From: UQRS01 sp050946935
GTDB lineage: Bacteria; Bacillota; Clostridia; Oscillospirales; Acutalibacteraceae
Length of the DNA: 64,000 nucleotides
Assembly: GCA_050946935.1 (NCBI GenBank)
Contig: JBMNVR010000002.1
Location: 175,629 to 239,628, forward strand
Direction: 5' to 3'
The notes under the pieces were generated by a model. The model saw nothing but the letters and a program-made list of their open reading frames with translations, did no database searches and had not been told where the DNA came from. Both the position numbers and the translations under genes were made by a program. Of the stretch, positions 59,940 to 64,000 are shown one piece after another. Within the stretch, counting starts at the first letter, position 1, and the number at the start of each line of letters is the position of its first letter.

Positions 59940-60392
59940 ATGAAAAAAAATCGGCAGGAACGAATTCTCGAACTGATCGAAAGCCAGGTGATCGACACGC
60001 AGGAGGATCTGCAGACCGCCCTGCGCCAAAGCGGGTATGAGGTCACGCAGGCTACTATCTCCCGTGATGTCAAGGAACTGCATATTGTGAAGGCGACCGA
60101 TGCCGCCGGGCGCTACCGCTATACCGCCCATCGGGAGGCCGCTCCCCGCAAGGTTGCCTATCACGATATCTTCGAAAGCTCGGTCATCAGCATCGACAGC
60201 GCCATGAACGACGTCATCATCAAATGTCACATCGGTATGGCGCAGGGCGCCTGTGCCGCGTTGGATAATATGAAATGGAACGCCGTTGTTGGCACACTGG
60301 CCGGTGACGATACCATTCTGGCCGTCACCCGAAGCGAAGAGGACGCGATCGCTCTGGTCAAATCCCTGAAACGGCTGATCGACAAAGGCTGA
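59940..60392 (+). CDS. argR: Arginine repressor ArgR (AhrC)
   Basis: Arginine-dependent hexameric regulator of arginine synthesis and breakdown. The 150 residues have an N-terminal winged helix (DTQEDLQTALRQSGYEVTQATISRDVKEL) and a C-terminal oligomerisation/arginine-binding domain (GTLAGDDTILAVTRS). In Firmicutes argR sits beside recN, and arginine control of neighbouring genes is not implied. Confidence 0.97.
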   Translation: MKKNRQERILELIESQVIDTQEDLQTALRQSGYEVTQATISRDVKELHIVKATDAAGRYRYTAHREAAPRKVAYHDIFESSVISIDSAMNDVIIKCHIGMAQGACAALDNMKWNAVVGTLAGDDTILAVTRSEEDAIALVKSLKRLIDKG

Positions 60393-60495
60393 ATATGCGC
60401 CGGCTTTCCGTCTGCTTCACCGGTGTTTTACGACGGGCCGCGCCGAATATCTGCATTGTTTGTCCTTTTGCGTTTTGAAGGAGGTTTTTTGTCGG

Positions 60496-62163
60496 ATGCT
60501 TCAGCAGCTGTATATTGAAAACATCGCCGTGATCGAGCGTTCCAGCCTTGAGCTGACCGCCGGCTTCAACCTGCTGACCGGCGAGACCGGCGCCGGAAAA
60601 TCCATTGTCATCGACGCCATAGGCGCCGTACTGGGAGAGCGCACCTCCCGCGACCTGATCCGCACCGGCTGCGACCGGGCCGAGGTGACCGCAGTTTTCT
60701 CCCTCTCTCCCCTGATGGCGGAGGAGATTGCCGCGCTCGGCTACCCGGCGGAGGATGGCAGCCTTATCCTCACGCGCACATTGACGACCGACGGTCGCAA
60801 CCTGTGCAAGGCCGGCGGAAAGCCGGCCACCCTCTCGGTCCTGCGGGAGATTGGGCGGCGGCTGATCAACATACACGGCCAGCACGACAGCCAGGCTCTG
60901 CTGAATCCGGAGACGCACTATCAGTACCTCGACGCCCTGGCCGAAAACGAGGCGATCCGTTCCGCTTATCTCTCTGCGCTGGAGGTCTATAAAAAAATCG
61001 TTCGGGACTTGCGCGCACTGCAAACCGATGAGGAGGCACAGGCCAAGCGCGCCGACCTGCTGCGCTATCAGATCGACGAGCTGCGTGCCGCCGAGCTGCG
61101 GCCGGGCGAGACCGAGGCTTTAAAGGAACGCCGCCACGCCCTGCAAAATCACGCCGAAATTCTGCGCACGCTGGCCACCATCACCACCCTGCTGCGCGGG
61201 GACGAGGACCAAAACGGCGCCGCCGACCTTCTGAACACCGCGGTCGACCAGGGGGAGGCCGCTGCCGCCCTCCTGCCCGGGCTGTCAGCCCTTTCCAGCC
61301 GCACGGCCGACCTCGCCGCCGAGCTGGAAAGCGCCGCGACCGACTGGCAGCAGGCGCTCGATTCAACCGATTTCTCTCCCGAGGAGCTGGCGCAGGTTGA
61401 GGAGCGGCTGAATCTTCTCTACGACCTGTCGAGCAAATACGGCGGAGATGAGGCCGCCCTGCTCCGCTATCTCGAAACGGCCGAGGCCGATCTGGAAGCC
61501 ATCTCCACCTCTGCCGACCGGATCGCCGCGCTGGAGGCCGAGCAGGAATCCGCCGGGGAGAAGCTGATCGCCGCAGCATCCGCGCTGACCGAAAGCCGCA
61601 AAACGGCCGGAGAGCGTTTTTCCGCCGCCGTGCGGGAGGAGCTTGCGTTTCTCAATATGCCGGGCGTGGATTTCTCGGTCTCGATCCAGCCGTCCAGCTA
61701 CAACAAAACCGGCGCCGATCGGGTGGAGTTTCTGATCTCGGCCAACGCAGGGGAGGCGCCCCGCCCCCTCGCAAAAGTGGCATCGGGCGGCGAGCTGTCC
61801 CGGGTCATGCTGGCCATCAAATGCGTGCTGGCCGAAAAGGACGCTGTTCCCACCCTGATTTTTGACGAGATCGACACCGGCATCAGCGGCCGGGCCGCCC
61901 GGGCGGTCGGCATCAAGCTGAAGCAGGTCTCCCGCGGGCGGCAGGTCATATGCATCACCCATCTGGCACAGATCGCCGCCATGGCCGACAATCATATGCT
62001 GATCGACAAGCGGGTGGAGGGCGGCCGCACTTTTACGGCGGTCGAGCGCCTGTCGGAAAACGACCGCGTGGCAGAGATTGCCCGTATTCTCTCGGGCGGC
62101 CAACTGACCGAAAGCCTCGAACAAACCGCGCGGGAAATGATCGAATACGGGAAAACGGTATAG
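60496..62163 (+). CDS. recN: DNA repair protein RecN
   Basis: SMC-like ATPase that helps join broken DNA ends in recombination. The 555 residues have Walker A TGETGAGKSIVID at the start, a long coiled coil in the middle and, near the end, VASGGELSRVMLAIKCVL (signature) and LIFDEIDTGISGRAA (Walker B). Start ATG 60496 is chosen from the family N-terminus MLQQLYIENIAVIE, with GGAGG 12 bases upstream, a longer spacing than usual. A terminator follows. Confidence 0.95.
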   Translation: MLQQLYIENIAVIERSSLELTAGFNLLTGETGAGKSIVIDAIGAVLGERTSRDLIRTGCDRAEVTAVFSLSPLMAEEIAALGYPAEDGSLILTRTLTTDGRNLCKAGGKPATLSVLREIGRRLINIHGQHDSQALLNPETHYQYLDALAENEAIRSAYLSALEVYKKIVRDLRALQTDEEAQAKRADLLRYQIDELRAAELRPGETEALKERRHALQNHAEILRTLATITTLLRGDEDQNGAADLLNTAVDQGEAAAALLPGLSALSSRTADLAAELESAATDWQQALDSTDFSPEELAQVEERLNLLYDLSSKYGGDEAALLRYLETAEADLEAISTSADRIAALEAEQESAGEKLIAAASALTESRKTAGERFSAAVREELAFLNMPGVDFSVSIQPSSYNKTGADRVEFLISANAGEAPRPLAKVASGGELSRVMLAIKCVLAEKDAVPTLIFDEIDTGISGRAARAVGIKLKQVSRGRQVICITHLAQIAAMADNHMLIDKRVEGGRTFTAVERLSENDRVAEIARILSGGQLTESLEQTAREMIEYGKTV

Positions 62164-62205
62164 CACAAAAATCCCGATATATCGTGTCGTTTGAGTGAAA
62201 AATAC

Positions 62206-62247
62206 AGCGGGACGGCAGGCTGACACCATCCTCCGTTCCGCTTTTTT
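62206..62247 (+). terminator. Terminator after recN
   Basis: AGCGGGACGG (62206-62215) pairs with CCGTTCCGCT (62233-62242, one G-U pair), followed by TTTTTT. Confidence 0.85.
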
Positions 62248-62262
62248 GAAAGGAGTCTGTTC

Positions 62263-63138
62263 ATGCTTTACACATGCAGCAACAACCAATTGTATATAGA
62301 GGTCGACAGCCTCGGCGCCGGCCTTATGTCCCTACGGGATCTGCACGGAACCGAGTATCTTTGGCAGGGCGACCCCAAATACTGGAAGGGACGTTCACCC
62401 ATCCTCTTCCCCATCGTGGGCGCGCTGCGCGGTGGAAAAGCCGTCATCGACGGACGGGAATACGGAATGCCGCGTCACGGTCTCGCCCGCATCCATCCCT
62501 TTCAAAAAATCGAAAGCGGCGCCGACAGCCTGACCTTCCGGCTGGACGCGGACGAGGAAACACGGACACACTATCCTTTCGATTTTTCGCTGGAGGTCTG
62601 CTTCGCCCTCTCCGGCCGGACGCTGACCGAGCGGTTCACGGTCAGAAACCGGGATCAAAAGCCTATGCCCTTCTGCCTCGGCTGTCATCCCGGCTTCAAC
62701 ATCCCGCTGGAGGAGGGGGAGTCCCTCTCCGACTACACCCTGCGGTTCGAAAAAACGGAGAACTGCGACTCTCCCCTGATTGACCCGACCACCGACCTGA
62801 TTCTGGAGAAAACGCGCCGCCCCGTGTTGACGGACAGCAATACCCTCCCGCTCTCGCACGAGTTGTTTTACAAAGACGCACTGGTGCTGGAAAACCTGCA
62901 ATCGAGAAGCGTCACCCTCTCGTCCGCGGTAAGCTGCCGCGGCGTGCGGATGGATTTCGACGGCTTCGATTATTTTGGAATCTGGCAGGCGAAGGACGCC
63001 CCGTTCCTCTGTCTGGAGCCGTGGACCGGCACCGCCACCACCGACCAGGAGGGGGACGATTTCGCCGGCAAGCGTGGGATGCACCTGCTTGCGCCCGGGA
63101 CGGAGCAGGAGTATATTCTAAAGATCACCCTGCTGTAA
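62263..63138 (+). CDS. Aldose 1-epimerase-like protein
   Basis: Mutarotase-fold protein that probably interconverts anomers of a sugar or binds one. The 291-residue product keeps GRSPILFPIVGALRGG, MPRHGLARIHPF (His) and LGCHPGFNIPL, the core histidines of the galactose mutarotase family, with a later glutamate (CLEPW). It has the length of the group related to YihR or YeaD rather than GalM. It starts 16 bases after the recN terminator, with AAGGAG, so it may have its own promoter or depend on readthrough. Confidence 0.9.
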   Translation: MLYTCSNNQLYIEVDSLGAGLMSLRDLHGTEYLWQGDPKYWKGRSPILFPIVGALRGGKAVIDGREYGMPRHGLARIHPFQKIESGADSLTFRLDADEETRTHYPFDFSLEVCFALSGRTLTERFTVRNRDQKPMPFCLGCHPGFNIPLEEGESLSDYTLRFEKTENCDSPLIDPTTDLILEKTRRPVLTDSNTLPLSHELFYKDALVLENLQSRSVTLSSAVSCRGVRMDFDGFDYFGIWQAKDAPFLCLEPWTGTATTDQEGDDFAGKRGMHLLAPGTEQEYILKITLL

Positions 63139-63200
63139 GCGCCGCCTGCCCCGCACTTACCGCGGGATAAAAAGCTTTTGGAAAGAGAGATACACAAAAT

Positions 63201-63851
63201 ATGCCTCAGTATAAAGCAGTGCTGTTCGACCTCGACGGCACGTTAGTCAATTCTATCGCTGACCTCGCCGCCTCCGCCAACCATGCGCTGGAGGCCTGCG
63301 GCTATCCCGCCCAACCAGTGGAAAAATACCGCTACTTTGTCGGTGACGGTATCCCGATCATGCTCGGCCGCGCCTCCGGCCGGGAGGGCGACGCACATGC
63401 TGTCGCCCGTCTGCTGCCGGTTTTCATGGATCACTACCGCCGCCACTTTGCTGATCGCACCGCCGCCTATCCCGGTATGGCGAAAACGCTGGCTTCCCTG
63501 CGCGGCCAGGGCATCGGCATGGCGGTCGTCACCAACAAGGCGGAGGAGATGGCCCGTCCGATTTTAGAGGCGATCTATCCCGGCGTATTTGCATATATCT
63601 ACGGCCAGCGGCCGGGCTACGCGACCAAACCGGATCCCGCTCTCACCCGTTTGGCGATGCATGACCTTGCGGTACAGCCGGAGGATTGCGTTTTCCTCGG
63701 CGATTCGGGTGTGGATATGCAGACAGCCGTCCGCGCCGGCGCTTTTCCGGCCGGCGCCCTCTGGGGCTTTCGCACGGCGGAGGAACTGCGTAAGAACGGC
63801 GCAAAAACTCTTCTTTCCTCTCCTGAAAAACTGTTAGAGCTGACAAAATAA
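63201..63851 (+). CDS. HAD family phosphatase (phosphoglycolate phosphatase-like)
   Basis: Class I HAD hydrolase. The 216-residue protein has the nucleophile motif LFDLDGTLVNS, a helical cap, VVTNKAEEMA (motif II Thr), K in GYATKPDP (motif III) and GDSGVDMQTA (motif IV). The Gph group, which clears 2-phosphoglycolate from DNA repair, is the best fit; a pyrophosphatase PpaX is possible. Ribosome site GAGAGA lies before the ATG. Downstream, 63852-64000 holds no gene I can support. Confidence 0.9.
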   Translation: MPQYKAVLFDLDGTLVNSIADLAASANHALEACGYPAQPVEKYRYFVGDGIPIMLGRASGREGDAHAVARLLPVFMDHYRRHFADRTAAYPGMAKTLASLRGQGIGMAVVTNKAEEMARPILEAIYPGVFAYIYGQRPGYATKPDPALTRLAMHDLAVQPEDCVFLGDSGVDMQTAVRAGAFPAGALWGFRTAEELRKNGAKTLLSSPEKLLELTK

Positions 63852-64000
63852 CGCCGCTTTTTGAAATCTTCGCAAATTGTAGGTTTGTCAATGATAAGTT
63901 ACAAAGAAGGGAAAAGAGATAAAGCCTGCAAAGGAGAGAGCCAGTTGAGCGGTCTCATAGGGAAGTTATTGTATTGCCTTTGTCTGATGGCAAGCTGAGC

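Noticed and set aside
63945..63998. A 17-codon frame starting TTG after GGAGAG at the window end
   Set aside because: Too short and without conserved content; a leader peptide is possible but cannot be supported from the edge of the window.
1..64000. tRNA, rRNA, CRISPR, prophage or insertion-sequence signals
   Set aside because: No cloverleaf T-arm (GGTTCRAATCC-like), regularly spaced direct repeats, integrase, transposase or phage structural gene was found on either strand.

Overview
The window looks like a chromosome segment of an endospore-forming, anaerobic Firmicute of the class Clostridia, most likely within Oscillospirales (Ruminococcaceae/Oscillospiraceae-like). Reasons: sporulation-linked genes (gerW/ytfJ, a bofA-like gene, cotF plus its small partner, whiA, a LysM-GH18 spore-cortex-type enzyme, a divergent PAP2/DUF212 protein), HPr kinase, a bifunctional AdhE under an apparent Rex operator, Shine-Dalgarno sites of the GGAGG type throughout, clean sigma-A promoters, and rather GC-rich codon use. 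No species is claimed. I see no rRNA or tRNA gene, CRISPR array, prophage, insertion sequence or defence island; most of the window is core genome.

Layout. 1-2800 (minus): yceD-rpmF, an orphan P-loop protein and pgi. 2948-8600: a D-Ala-D-Ala carboxypeptidase diverging from a LysM-GH18 gene, then an unusual non-coding stretch (three tandem 137-139 bp units of strongly structured repeat, followed by an inverted-repeat element), a GHL10-type lipoprotein, a Nif11-like small protein and a tiny repeat-containing lipoprotein. 8648-19373 (minus): a Cof-type HAD phosphatase, pfkA, dnaE, then whiA, rapZ, murB, a ROK sugar kinase and hprK; the hprK-murB-rapZ-whiA block is the familiar Firmicute cell-wall/carbon-control operon, but yvcK is missing from its usual place. 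19753-24123 (minus): a YaiI/YqxD protein, secG, and a three-gene biotin-dependent carboxyltransferase set (acyl-CoA CT, biotin carrier, pyruvate/oxaloacetate CT) with neither a biotin carboxylase nor a membrane pump beside it, the composition of a transcarboxylase. 24237-29839 (minus): M50 protease-scpA-scpB-DUF2953-gerW-dac-rluB-GNAT, from one clear promoter. 30202-36833: an RsmF-type methyltransferase, a divergent tiny Asn/Gln-rich gene, bofA-like, and parE-parC-like topoisomerase genes. 37189-41089: an ABC transporter with a long coiled-coil FtsX permease. 41227-46285: cotF pair, GGDEF protein, a ribbon-helix-helix peptide, an MFS exporter and a zinc phospholipase C-like protein. 46286-49656: adhE and an APH-type kinase. 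49905-51405: mscL with an added zinc ribbon, and a nucleoside phosphorylase. 51777-62163: a long plus-strand run nusB-TsaD paralogue-xseA-xseB-ispA-DUF212-dxs-tlyA-nadK-argR-recN, followed by a mutarotase-like gene and a phosphoglycolate phosphatase-like gene.

How they work together: glycolysis (pgi, pfkA, ROK kinase, hprK) feeds pyruvate into AdhE fermentation and, possibly, the transcarboxylase; isoprenoid precursors (dxs, ispA) and murB/dac genes serve the wall; scpAB, topoisomerase, dnaE, recN and xseAB serve the chromosome. The items most worth a second look are the structured tandem repeat at 5894-6307, the neighbouring inverted repeat at 6316-6416, the transcarboxylase-like locus, the Asn/Gln-rich peptide gene at 31620-31784, and the Nif11-like orphan at 7907-8191.
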